Source: Akebia trifoliata
Lineage: Eukaryota; Streptophyta; Magnoliopsida; Ranunculales; Lardizabalaceae
DNA: 64,000 bases
Assembly: GCA_017979445.1 (NCBI GenBank)
Contig: CM030715.1
Coordinates: forward strand, 15,877,602 to 15,941,601
Reading direction: 5' to 3'
Positions 1 to 11,607 of this stretch are shown one piece after another (the stretch's first letter is position 1; each line of letters opens with the position of its first letter). Position numbers and translations under genes: made by a program. The notes under the pieces are model-generated. The model did no database searches. It saw nothing but the letters and a program-made list of their open reading frames with translations, and was not told where the DNA came from.

Positions 1-42
1 TCCAGAAGTTCAGACAGGAAGAAAAGAAAAAGAAGAAAAAAG

Positions 43-265
43 GCCTGCTAAGTTGAAAACCCGAAAAGGGCGGCTTAGGCAAAAATTAAGGCAAGCTCGC
101 AAGGTTGAAAATCTAAAAGGACAACTTTGGCAACAATCAGAGCAAAGAAAAAAAAGAAAAGCTCGCTAGATTGAAAATCTGAAAAGGCGATCTAGGCAAA
201 AGTTAGAGCAAACTCGATAAATTGAAAACCTGAAAAGGCGATCTAGGCAAAAGTTAGAGCAACAA
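43..265 (+). repeat. Imperfect tandem repeat, unit about 51 bp (four copies)
   Basis: The core 'gttgaaaa..ctgaaaagg' followed by 'taggcaaaa.ttagagcaa' recurs at about 50, 100, 168 and 219, with purine-rich spacers of variable length. Units three and four are nearly identical. It lies in the internal tail of the retroelement. Translation gives Lys/Gln/Arg-rich coiled-coil-like peptides, but stops interrupt every frame, so I treat it as noncoding or decayed. Confidence 0.55.
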
Positions 266-1098
266 AGAAAAAATAGAAGAAGATCCCAAGCTGAGAGTAG
301 TCCAAGCTGAAACAACAGAAATCCGAATAATCAAGTTCAATACTTAGCTTAAACCAGGCATAGACTCAGAAGCCACAAGTTCTTGTCTACGATCGATCTG
401 AAAATGTTTACTTCCCCAAGTGAATCAAGGGAGAAAGGAGTGAATTCTATGATGAGTCTCAAAAGGAAATATTTTGATCTCTTGAGCCTGAATCAAAATC
501 TTCAATAAAATTAATCAAAATTAAAAGTTGGATCTTTATTGCGCTTGTGGTAATCAAATATTTCAAACCTTCATACAAGGGGCATTTTCTTTTTTCTTGT
601 AACTTTTCCCCCTTATACTAGGGGTATTTTTTTTAATTTTTGCATGATGTGTTCAATTATCTTCAATGCCACGTACATTGTCAAACTAGGGGCATTTTAT
701 TTTTGAGCAATGTTAATCCTAAAAAAAAATAAATAAAAAAAAATAATAGGAACCCTAAACTTAAGGTTACCCTCTTGATAACAGTTTTTTCAAAAAACTT
801 TTGAGGTTCAAAAGAAATAAAAAAAACTCAGGTTTTTAATTCATAAAACTTTTTGGATAAAACCTTGAGGTTCAAACAAAAGCACTTTGGATCTCACATT
901 TGACTGCGTCCAGAGATTAACTAATAATTCGCTTACCTAGAGTAGGTGATATGGCATTCTTTCGTTCACAGATTCCCTTCCAAATCCAATCATTCTTGGA
1001 TTCGATCATTTCCCTTCCAGATTTATTCGATTCATTCTAATCAGTCTTCTCCAAATTCATTCTTTATTTTTCAAAATTCCTTCATTCCTTTGCCAGTT

Positions 1099-1574
1099 AT
1101 GCTCAGTTACCGCCGAGGGTTTTCTTGAAACCATGCTCAGTTACCGCCGAGGGTTTTCTCGGAACTATGCTCAGATGCCGCCGAGGGTTTTCTCGGAATT
1201 ATGCTCAGATGCCGTCGAGGGTTTTCTCGGAGCTATGCTCAGATGCCGTCAAGGGTTTTCTTGGAATTATGCTCAGATACCGTCGAGGGCTTTCTCGGAA
1301 CTATGCTCAGTTACCGCCGAGGGTTTTCTCTAAACTATGCTCAGATGCCGCCGAGGGTTTTCTCGGAATTATGCTCAGTTGCCGCCGAGGGTTTTCTCGG
1401 AACTATGCTCAAATGCTGCCAAGGGTTTTCTTGGAATTATGCTCAGATGCCGCCGAAGGCTTTCTCGGAACTATGCTCAGATGCCGCCAAGGGTTTTCTT
1501 GGAACTATGCTCAGTTATCGTCGAGGGTATTCTCGGAATTATACTCAGTTACCGCCGAGGGTTTTCTCGGAATT
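1099..1574 (+). repeat. 34-bp minisatellite, 14 units, each with a CCGAG...CTCGG hairpin
   Basis: Fourteen consecutive 34-bp units begin atgctcag at 1099, 1133, 1167 and so on up to 1541 (the last begins atactcag), followed by shorter degenerate pieces to about 1640. Each unit carries a short inverted repeat (CCGAG, six-base GGTTTT-type loop, CTCGG). In units at 1235, 1405 and 1473 the left arm changes to CAAG and the right arm changes to CTTG, keeping the pairing. Because 34 is not a multiple of three and the unit has no stop in any phase, all three forward frames stay open and give 34-residue repeats. I read these ORFs as a consequence of the arithmetic, not as genes. Confidence 0.95.
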
Positions 1575-1899
1575 TTGCTCAGTTTATATTCAAATTATGC
1601 TCAGTTTATACTCAGATTATGCTCAAATTATGCTCAGATTTTAAATCACACACTTGCACAGTTGTTACATTAGTCAAGGAGAATTTTCTAAAATTCAAGG
1701 ATTTGACACTGTCAGTGAGAGTTTGCGCTCAAGGACCTGACAATCTTTTAATTCGGGGAGAGCTTTACCCTCAAAGATCCGAACACCCCGACGAATTACT
1801 AAATCAGGCTGCAAAATGAACTGTCACTAGCTTTGGCATTCAGATATCGCACTATCTACCAAAATAGATTTGCTATCTAGTTTGCTTCAACCCTCTGCC

Positions 1900-1912
1900 A
1901 AAGAGGGGCATC
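1900..1912 (+). other. Polypurine tract of the Gypsy element
   Basis: A purine run (aaagaggggca) followed by tc lies immediately before the TGTAAACACC start of the LTR. This is the expected plus-strand primer position for reverse transcription and fixes the orientation and the start of the 3' LTR. Confidence 0.8.
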
Positions 1913-3563
1913 TGTAAACACCCCATTCTTGCACTCGCCTGATTAATCAACTCGTCAACCTGATCGCAATGATTCCCAATGATGGATGTTATTTCCATTG
2001 CTTTACTTTGTTATCAGATATGTTTCAGAAATCCGGATGAGGTATCTCGAACTGACAAAACATTAGAAATCACGCTACCCTAGGAAAATACGAACCCAGA
2101 AACATAAAAATTATCATCTTGCAAACAAAAAGAAGTTTCACGATAAAAATCACTAAAAATGATCAAAATACCCCTAACATCAAAACAACCCTAGAGCCTA
2201 CGTTATGATTAGGAAAACTCATTCAAACACATAAAACAATAAATCGAAACCAAATAAATAATTTCGCCAATTTTAACAGAATTTAACAAAATTACGAAAA
2301 TGCCCCTCATAAAGTTCATGATCATTTCACACAAAAAATTTCATAAATGACAAAAACTAATATTTCCATTGAATTCCTTACGAAAAATCGATTCTAAAAC
2401 ATCCTACAACATTAAAAACTGACTTAAAACGTGAAAAGTCCTCTATAGGGGCAAAATGGTAATTTCACAATTTTCATAATTAAAATTTTTGAAATTAATA
2501 AATAAAACATTAAATAATTAAAGTGAAACATTAATGAAATTAATTTAAAATTTTGAATTAAAAAAATCGATCAATCGGGCTTTCAAGTAAAATTGTTGAG
2601 GGTTCGTGAGATATTTCTTTAAGGACCCCTCCATTTGGGGTCCAAAGAAATAAAGACATAATAGAGGGGGGTTCTTCAAAAATTTAAAGTCAATCAAGCA
2701 AGACTAAAGTCAAGGTATTAAAGTCAATCAAGTGAGACTAAAGTCAAAATTAAAGTCAATTAAGCAAGACTAAAGTCAAGATATTAAAAGTCAATCAATT
2801 AAGACTAAAGTCAAAATATTAAAAATCAAATAAATAAGACCAAAAGTTAAAACACAACTCTACCTAAAACAAGTCTAACTAAAACACAACTCTAATTAAA
2901 AGAACTCTAATTAAACACTAACTCTATCAAAATCAACCCCTAAAAAAATCTATAAATAGAGGTGCTCACACCCTATTTTCGTATCAAATCATAAACCCTA
3001 AGAGAAGTAGGTCTAAAAGCCCCCTAGCCTCCCATAAACCCTAGTTTTGGAGCTCCAACTCCTTACCTAACATCCTTCCTTCGATTTTAGCCTAAGAAAC
3101 ACCTAAAAGCCTTCCAAAAACATCCAAAAATCCACAACAAATTTGAAGAATTCAGATCCAAGAAAGTAGAGATACCTTGCCTCGGAGATCAGGAATCAAA
3201 TCCGGAGACAGAACGAAGTAAGGAGTACGGTACAATGAGCAATTTTTTTCGGATCTGAGGGAACAAAGTATTTGCTATCGGAAAGGTATAACTTATTTAT
3301 TTATTTATTATTATCTAGGTTTTTAGCAATGTAATTTATTTGGGAAGTTAGTAGAGACCGGCTTTGGTCGGCGGGGGTTGGTGCCTAACACCTTCCAACC
3401 CCGTAACATGATCCCCGAATTCAGTTTTTTTTGTTCTAAATTAGTTTTTTTTATCCGTTTAGAGTCATTGATCGGTTCCTAGACCGTAATAATTAGGTGG
3501 CGACTCCCAAACCTCAAGGGTCAAAAACGGATCCGCACACCCCATGGATCGAGGGCTCTTTCA
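1913..3563 (+). mobile_element. 3' LTR of Gypsy element (TGTAAACACC...CTTTCA family), about 1.65 kb
   Basis: The LTR starts TGTAAACACCCC after the polypurine tract and ends CTCTTTCA. The same family occurs at 55395-56941 and, diverged and partial, at 22851-23590. Shared landmarks are the first about 30 bases, a block of 'aaaatgcccct' type, the segment 'taacaccttcca' near 3390, and the end. The opening of a possible transcribed region is seen near 2950-3000, with a 'tataaata' followed by a leader. The 5-bp target duplication cannot be checked because the 5' LTR is outside the window. Confidence 0.8.
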
Positions 3564-4927
3564 GTGATAGATAAAAGGACATTACAAATTGAGAAATAAA
3601 TTTCGCTTTTCCTTCTAACCTGTAATAGTAGTGTTTTACCTATAATGGACCAAGGTAGGATGAGCATCAATCTTAATAGATATGTAACATTTTGTGTTAA
3701 AATGTTACAGTTACAGGTACATCTTTGATAAATCTACCTATATAAGTGTGAAAATGTAGTCACTTTTCAATGAGAAATGATTTTATCTCACAAATACTTA
3801 AGAAAAGCAAAGTATTTGCATAGGGACTAAACTATGCTAATATTTTATTGAACACTATTTATTATTTTGAAGGATGTGTGTGGGATGATTCCAATTTATC
3901 GTAATAAGATTATTAGTTCAACACTTAATTCGTTAAGAATCATTTCCATTAAGTGAAGGTTCAAGTCTTTTAGGCATCTTCATCTATGCACTTATTTCAT
4001 TTTATTCTTTGATTGAATTTTAAAACTTGTGGGGGGGGATTGTTAGATCGTTTTTAAATTTAAAACGGTTAGAATCAATTTTGGTCGAACCATTGTGTTC
4101 AAACAATTACTTTCTAAACTCTTTGAAGATCCAACGTACTAATTTTTTTTTTTTTATATAAATATTCTATTATTAAAAATTGCACCCCTTGATCTTTAAC
4201 AAATTGATTTCTAATCCAATGGTTGCTTAGACAACCATTGACCATTTGAAAAGGATGTCTAACAAACCTCTTATTAATCGATTTAAAGATTGTTATTTTT
4301 ATTCCTTTGTACAATAAATTCCAACACATGTTCATTAAAATCTGTATTTTAAACTCTTCCCCAAAAGTGTTCTCATTTGATCAAAGTGTTCTTTAGATTT
4401 TATCTTCAGAGGAGCATGACTAGATCTTTGCTGCAACCCGATCACATTTCACATGCTAGGGGCAAATATTAGTTTAACAACAACAATATTGCTTGTGCCT
4501 TGGATCGATTTTCTAAATTTTTCGATCACTTTTCTATTTGATTTCCAATTTTCTCCCACACCACACCTTACTTGATACCAATTCTTTAAAATTTATAACT
4601 ATGACATACAAAATGAAAAAAAAAAAAAAATCAGATTAAAACCTTGGCTTCACCTTCTTGTATTTAAATGAGATTGCACCTGAATCCATGCTCCTCTACA
4701 AAGCTCATGTTGATTTCCTCTCTCACTCTCTCCCTCTAACACAGATCTTCTTGCGGAAAGATTAATACATGATTAGCAAAGAATCAAACTTTGTTATAAA
4801 GCTTTTAGGGTTTGGTTACAAACATTCTAGTGAAGATCCTACCCCCAAAAAATACTCTCAACATTTTTTCTTAATGAATTGGTGGAATAGAATTCTACAG
4901 GGAATCATCGCTGTTTCCATCCCCCAT
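3564..4927. other. Intergenic DNA downstream of the boron transporter; no gene seen
   Basis: AT-rich sequence between the LTR and the last coding exon of the transporter. A purine run (tgtggggggggat, about 4029-4042) precedes TGTTAG, which resembles a Copia polypurine/LTR junction, but I could not find the partner LTR or any coding motif. The right-hand 200-300 bases are presumably the 3' UTR of the minus-strand gene. All short ORFs here lack family resemblance. Confidence 0.5.
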
Positions 4928-7900
4928 TTAACTTTTATTATCAAATTCATCTCTCACTCTGGGTGAACCTGCAGTAAGTAAATCAAATGATAACCCATAC
5001 ATCAGCCTAGCAAGTCTTCCTCACAATTACGTAATGCATAACCTAACATAGTACATGGAATCAGAAGAAATGAATGAGACTATTACCTGAAAGTGTTTGT
5101 CTTTCATTAAAGCTTATATTTCGAAGCTTGAGCTCTCCTCTGCTGGTTGTCAGCTCATCCAATATCTCAGCGTCACATAGGTCGTCTAGTCCATTTTCCT
5201 CCCTCCCTGATTGTGAATTTTCCCTTTCCTGCACACATATTACAAGGGGTTGGTTAATCAAATATGATTCTTGAAATCCTTGAAATTTTTCAAATTATTT
5301 AAAAATTGAAGTCTACTCCAATATGATTTTTTAAGACCGAAACCATTTATTTGAGTGTTTGATTGGGTCGGACCAGATTTTTTTAATTATTCCAGTTAGA
5401 TCCAAATAGAAACCCATCAAACCCAATTAATGGGCAAAAAAACGACAATTTCTTTTCAAGATAATTTTTTTTTCTTTTTTGGGGGTGTGGGGGGTTACCC
5501 ATATTTAATGTTATTCTTGATGAAAATAAAAGAAGGTAAGTTGTGAAAAATCACACTTTTTAATTTCTTAACAAATGTAAACTGGTCCAACCAAATAAAA
5601 TCATGGACCATCCATAGTCCGAACAATTAGGTAAATTTTTAGGCCAAGCATTGGTTCAGTCTTTTTACGACTAGACCCTAACATAAATGTATGAATAATG
5701 ATGAATGCACATGGTTTTGGTACGCAGTTGGGTATGCAGCTGACGTGGCAAGGGCACGGAACCACACATCTTTTTCATGTAACCCCATGAAAAAGATCTA
5801 TGGTTCTGTGCCCTTGCCACATCAGCCGCGTACCTAAACTGCATGTATTCATCACGACTCTAAATGTATATATTCCACTTATACGGTGCTAATGAATATC
5901 AGACACACACATGTATGTATTAGACGCTTACGCAAATCATCATCACCAACAGTGCAAGAGCAATATCATAAATGATAAGATCATATACCTTGAAAGAGAG
6001 ACTAAGACTGCGATGAGGGGCGCCAGCAATTTCTTCATACTCGGCTGCATCCAACTCCCAGAGGTCACGTGGGTGAAACAGCTTGGGAAGAACATGCTGT
6101 CTTATGCTTATGAGCAGGAAGAATGGTAATGGGAACAGTATTCCAACTATAGGAATCCATGTCACACTGAAACACACCAGAAGATACATAAACTGGAAGA
6201 TCGTAAACATAGCAATGTACTTAAAGGGTACCGATTCCACAAACGAAGCATGAACCCGTTCCAGAACCCTGCCCTCAACACACAATAGAATTAAAAAAAG
6301 TTTAGAAATTCATAGAGATTATGAAATAAAAATGCTAAAATTATCTGTAATAAGGTAAGATAATACTGTTTGGTTTAAACCTCGTCTGAGACCGAGATGA
6401 CTCACCCAAGTCATCTAGGTATCGTCCATGAACGAGATGAATAGACAACGGATATAACAGGTGCAAAATCTCCTGAGACAAACGAGATGACACAGACGAT
6501 ATTTTGAAAATCCCGGCCAAGTTAGTAAAACATGTCCAAGTCAACCGGGATTCTGTACATTTTAGTTAAAATAATTATTTTCTTTTTAAATTAAATATTT
6601 ATTATCTAAATAAAATATGATTTTATGATTAAATATCTTCTAATCTACCTCCTTTGATAAAAAAAAATTATAATTATTTTTATATGAATAAATAATGGTA
6701 AACCAAGTTAAATGGTTTATCTCATCCCAGACAAGCCGTCAAAACGAGTTTTGAAACCATGTTGGCAACCAAAATGTCAGTAACTAACAACCCTCAATGG
6801 TAAATAAGAAGAGTACAACTTACTTGTACCGCCTGCGAGGAGTAATGAAGAGCAGCAAAATCCTTTCCCAGAATTGGTTTCCAGGGAGGCTATCGATGGC
6901 CATGTATGCAAAGTATCCCCATAGAACTGATGTAGGTATTTTCTTGATTACGGGCATAGCGCATAGTGATGCACCTACAAGGAGGGATTGTAAAACGTTG
7001 CTCAGTCTCTGCTCGTTAACTCGGACAGGCAAGTAGGCATCTATGTGCTTCTCAGGATCGAATTTATCCTTCGCATCATCCTCTGCATCATTTTCACCTC
7101 TCAGAACAGCCTCCTTCAAGTCCTTCAGATCTTTAGTTACAGAAGAAATCTACATAACAAAATTCGTACAACCATTATAGATGTAGAATTAAAAAAGATT
7201 CTTTAAATGTTTGTACATGCCAAGAGCACTTACAGTTGGGGCTGTGTCCATTTCTATGAACACTGCTTGCATCTTGCTGTAGATTTCTGAGTTGCTCGCT
7301 TGCTGCTTTATGGATTCTTTAGCACTTTGTAGCATCTTCTTTCGAATCAGCTGCAAAAAGTGGATCAGATAATTTAAGCATATTGAAATCACAAGGAATT
7401 AGAACACAGCTTGGGGTGCCATTAGCAAAAGTTGGACAGCAATCGAAGCTCTCAAACACTGAAGTAGAAATTTCTTCTAAAACCCTTAACCCACCTGTTT
7501 CTTGAGAACAGCAAGGCTCTTAGTGTGCATGGGCGACTGTGGCAGGACCCCATTTGAAGGAGGAAGTCCAACCAATCCACAAATCAAAACCTGAAATCAT
7601 GAATTTTAAGCAGAATACAAGTATTAATAAAAATATAGATCGGAACTAATATATTTGTATAATAAATAAATGAAGAAGAACTGAAATAGGTTATACCATA
7701 AAACCGAGCAATAAGATGTCATAGTGGTACGCAGATGGTTTCTTGAGATTGAATTCCTTCTGTTGTGCCAACTGAGAAGCAACACTATGGTCAAAAAAAT
7801 AAAGACCCGCTATCATCACAGCTGGTATAATGGCAGCAAATATGTACACTGGCGGTACCCTACCCAGATCCTGCAGTACGAATATATGAAGCACATGATT

Positions 7901-9958
7901 TGTCATAAAAAGTTCCAGAAAAAAAAATTCAAATAATTGAATGCGTATGGAAGCATTTTGACCTTTAGTCCCTCCTAAACAAGGGACAAAGCCTACTTTG
8001 GGATGATACATTTGAGTGGAGTTTTAGCACTTTATTCATGTAATGATAATGAAATGGATCCCCTTATTCTTGTCATGATCATAGGCAAATTCTTATAGAT
8101 TGTAAATTCTCACTCAGAACTATGATGGTATTTAGGGAAATTTCTTTCTGCATAGATGACTATAGTAACCAAAGTGTTTGATATCTATACACTAATTATG
8201 AATTCCCAGGTGGAATTGCACCTAAATTTGAGACAGCAGTGTTGTGTAAATGTCTTTTACTCTGTTGGCGGTACGTAGAGTTGCGGGAGTGTAGGGAGCA
8301 GAGTCCTCACCCAAATTTTTAGAATTACAAAAAGGGCAATTGTGTAATATTTTCTTAAAGATTTTCTATTTTTGGGGAGATAGATGCATTTTAGCAACTC
8401 CCGGTTTTATAAATAGAGATGTCAAGGGGTTAAAACTTAAGAGAAAATAATGATTGTTCTTGATTTGATCCGTGGACATGGGCACACTGTCAAACCATGT
8501 AAATCCTTGTGTTTTATGCGATTTTCTCCTCTTTGTTGTCTCATTTTCTTCACAAGAGGTAATAAGAAACAAACAAAGAAGAAAAGGAACTTAGTCAAAA
8601 AGTTATTACCTTGATAATTGTCCAATGGTACAATGAGGCAGGCTCCCAAGGAAGAGGTGCGTAGAGCCTCCTGGGAACTCCCGATGGAACTTTATTTGGC
8701 CCAACAAATGACAATGCTGTCCACACTAAAACCATCAAAGGAACCCCATAGTCCGCAATGAAACTTCGAAGCCATCCTGTACTTAATTTTGAAATTTCAG
8801 ATCCCACTCATGCACAAGGATCATAACACTCAACCCAAAAGATTAAACAAAATAAAGCCAACTTCACAAACCTGTGCTGTATTTCCATGACCTTGCCCTT
8901 CTGCTCCTTAATGCGGTATATAGAAGACCAAACGAGAATATGATCCCCAACAATCCATTTGTATAAAGCCACTGAAATTGATACTTTTCTGCATTGGGGT
9001 TTTCAGCTTTTGGAATTTTAAATTCACTCACCACCCCCTGTGATTCAAACATTACCCAACGTTAGTCCACAATTCTTATAGTGTCTCCTCTTAATCCACA
9101 TTTGTTTTGACTAAAAGATAGGGTAGATACCTTGATGGCCTCTTGAATGAAAAGAACTGTAATCAACATGCCAAAAAGTTCCCCTGCAATCCTTGTAAAT
9201 CTAGAGATAATTGCACAAGCATTGAATATTGCAAGAAGAAACAGTAGAAGAGCTGTCCAAATACACACCCTACAATAGATTATATCAATAAAATCAAGAT
9301 ACTATAGAAGTCATATGAGAACTCAGATATAATTACGAGGAGAGGTTGATTCTTCTTACCATCCAGCCCAAGCCAAGAAAAGTTCTTGTCCCAAATCTGC
9401 CCTTTCTTTAGTGAAATTGTACAAATAAGTGTACATTATGACAGTAGGCTCTGCAACTCCTAATATTAAGAGTGGCTGGCCTCCTAATATTGAGTGATGA
9501 TACCACAAATCGCAGTAGACGCTAAAGTTTCTACTGTACTCAAGCTTCCATCTACACAACAAACAAAACTTATCAAAATTCATCCTTTATTTGAAAACTT
9601 GTATTTGAGTGAATTCAATGTATTTCATTTTCACTACTTGTAAATCCTATCAAGAAAGAAAACCAAAAAAGAGAAACCTGTTTCTCTACTCAATTGCTCT
9701 CCGAAGGCAATAACAGGAAGAGCAGAAGCAAAGAAGATGTAGGTTGTTGGAGCCAATATCCTGATTTAATTAAAAAAGAAAAACTCATAATTAAGAAATC
9801 CCAAGAAAAAAATTACTTGATTCGCGCTATGTTCCAACAGAAACAAAGAAAGACCTTATGCCTGAACGAAGTCCACCAATCCAATCTTGCTTATAGCATG
9901 ACTTTCTTCCCTTGACGTCTTTGATGATCCCTTTGAATGGTGATTTGATATTATCCAT
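4928..9958 (-). CDS. BOR4-like: BOR4-like boron (borate) efflux transporter, 13 coding exons; 1-nt frameshift in exon 3
   Basis: Boron transporters of the SLC4/HCO3-transporter family export borate across the plasma membrane; BOR4-type members confer tolerance to high boron. Coding exons on the minus strand: 9855-9958, 9678-9760, 9360-9551, 9131-9269, 8872-9037, 8610-8776, 7697-7870, 7495-7590, 7234-7350, 6824-7149, 5989-6268, 5087-5228, 4928-4968, all with GT-AG borders. Family blocks seen include [14 protein letters not shown] (exon 3), [13 protein letters not shown] (exon 4), [16 protein letters not shown] (exon 7), [18 protein letters not shown] (exon 8), LPVRVNEQR (exon 10), [10 protein letters not shown] and ELDAAEYEE (exon 11), and the tail [16 protein letters not shown] (exon 12), closest by memory to Arabidopsis BOR4. 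The start ATG follows a 16-nt UTR exon. The summed length is 2027 nt, one short of 676 codons including the stop. The missing base lies at the conserved Ile-Ile-His-Ser block in exon 3 (next to 9496) and would cause a stop three codons later. The last small exon is less certain: reading through the exon 12 donor gives an alternative end at 5061. Confidence 0.93.
5700..5853. repeat. Fold-back (MITE-like) hairpin in intron 11 of the boron transporter
   Basis: Two arms of about 77 and 67 bp (5700-5777 and 5787-5853) are inverted copies with a few mismatches and a nine-base loop (taacccc plus flanks). The innermost part is 'atctttttcat' against 'atgaaaaagat', and the outer part shares ctga.gtggcaagggcac. 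It lies between exons 11 and 12 and is free of coding potential. It may be a small inverted-repeat transposon; I could not identify a clear target duplication. Confidence 0.8.
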
Positions 9959-11275
9959 CGTTCAATAATTGAAACTGTAAAGATAAGACATATAACTGTA
10001 AATATTGTTCCGAATGAAAATTTACATTGATCTCACTAAGTTCCATGAAAATTTAGAGGAGACTATGTGAAGAACTTTCCTTCTCACTTGGAAATATCTC
10101 CACAAATAGAGGAGAAATAACAGAAGGAAATCTGGAGTTTGAAATGGAAGATTTCCCAAGAAGCAACATAAGTCTAAATGTGTCTTAGTAAAGAATATTG
10201 AACCTAAACCTTGTAAAAAAACACTTTCCAGCTACATTCCTTAAATCTAATCTGATTACACAATTGAATCTTGAAAACCAATGCTTTGATGTATGTCTTC
10301 ACCCCTAACAACCAAGGCACCTAAGAATCATCAACTAAAAGCAAGAAAAAAGAAACAGGGGAACAGGTCCGTAAAAACAGACAGGGCATGTTATCACTAA
10401 AAGCATTAATCCCTATTTTGCATATTAAAAGCTATGAATTTCTCCTCCAAGCAGATCCAAGAAATCAAAAAACTTCCATGAAGGGGAAATAGGGAACTCC
10501 GTCACCAAGTTAATTTCATGTATTCAATCACAAAACTAAACATGTTGGTGTTGAGGTGCCTTAATCTGAGAAAGAAATCCACAACAATGAAAATGAAGAG
10601 AAATTTCCCCCCAAAAAAATATAATAATAAAATACGAACACGATAAATCCTTAATACACATTTCAGGAAATGAAAACATATTAGATTACAAAACAATGAA
10701 TCTGAGAACAGTATCAATAAAAACCACAAACAAACATGCATTTTGCATAAATATGTTCACAAATGCTTCAATAAAACTTGAGAACTGGGAAATCTGTGAG
10801 CAATGTGTTATAGAAAATGATGAAACCCTAATTTCAACGATTCTCAATGAAAGGAACACCATTCTAAACCTCCATGCATAAAATAGAACTGGGTTGTAGA
10901 TCCATTAAAACCCAAAAGAAAAATAAACATAGCATCCATAAATCACGGAAAAAAACAGAGATTCGATCTAGACCTTGGCGTTCTGTACCAGCAAGAAATG
11001 AGAAGCAAGAGCTGTACTGCCTCTTCTACACTTGGACTTAGAGATCCATCTTATATCTTACGAAGAACACCATAAGCAAACAGAGAATCACGTATTAAGA
11101 GAGTGTGGTGGCGTCGAATATTGTGATTTTTCCAATGTGAAAAACTAACCAGAACTGGTAGTAGGGACAAACAAGGATTTCCTTCTTCGTTGGGCCGTTC
11201 GTATGAAGTGGGAGAACGAAAAACAGCTCTCTCTTCTTTTAAAAACAAACAAGAAGAGTTGGCTCTTACTTCTCA
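9959..11275 (-). other. 5' UTR of the boron transporter, split by a roughly 1-kb leader intron
   Basis: Upstream of the ATG a 16-nt exon (9959-9974) begins after a pyrimidine-rich 'tctttacag' acceptor. A matching donor 'CCAAG|gt' lies at 10974/10973, giving a leader intron of about 999 bp and a first noncoding exon reaching to roughly 11275. That upper limit is a guess from a weak TATA-like TCATAAAA at about 11305-11312 on the minus strand. Long 5'UTR introns are common in plant transporter genes. I did not find the AUG-UAA minimum uORF that mediates boron-dependent control of Arabidopsis BOR1/NIP5;1 in the first leader exon. Confidence 0.5.
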
Positions 11276-11602
11276 GTCCAACTTGTCCTTCTAAGAAACC
11301 GTCGATTTTATGACACGTTTCGATAGATTAGTGGGGAAGATTTGTATACAATTTTCCAGCACATTGCGCTGACCTGGGTATGTCTTATTGTCTATTTCTT
11401 GTTACTTTCCACGCGCACGGAGAAAATAAACTCATTATTTTCTCGTAAATCTCGGAATATTATACTTAAAATTTTCTTATTATCTTGACCGTAGATTCAA
11501 TTTCTGGCTGGAATTTATTGGATAAGTAACGAGAATGAGTTTGATGCTAACTTCTCACCTAGAAAATGACTACTACGTGGCAATTCAAGGGTGTGTCAAT
11601 TG
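11276..11602 (-). promoter_or_regulatory. Residual promoter-proximal DNA of the boron transporter
   Basis: About 330 bp separate the presumed first exon from the target duplication of the Tat element. They contain a TATA-like TCATAAAA (minus strand, about 11305-11312) and an ACGT-core motif 'tacgtggc' (about 11574-11581), which resembles a G-box/ABRE. No function is shown by sequence alone. Anything more distal has been moved at least 9.3 kb away by the retrotransposon. Confidence 0.35.
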
Positions 11603-11607
11603 GTACT

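Larger units (their letters stand above)
1..1912 (+). mobile_element. 3' internal tail of a Ty3/Gypsy LTR retrotransposon (noncoding part)
   Basis: This stretch ends in a polypurine tract directly followed by a TG...CA-bounded LTR, so it is the downstream internal region of a plus-oriented LTR retrotransposon whose 5' part lies outside the window. I see no pol motif in it. It carries two tandem arrays (about 43-265 and 1099-1574) in otherwise AT-rich spacer. Repeat-rich untranslated regions between pol and the 3' LTR are known in plant Gypsy elements, especially Tat-lineage ones; assignment to that lineage is inference. Confidence 0.7.

Noticed and set aside
4029..4560. Possible Copia 3' LTR starting at TGTTAG after a G-rich purine run
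   Set aside because: No partner LTR, no coding remnant and no clear right edge; a decayed PBS-like 'acttgatacca' near 4571 points to the opposite orientation.
8030..8350. Short ORFs and a palindromic look in intron sequence of the transporter
   Set aside because: They lie between exons 6 and 7, have no family resemblance and no repeated arms of significant length.
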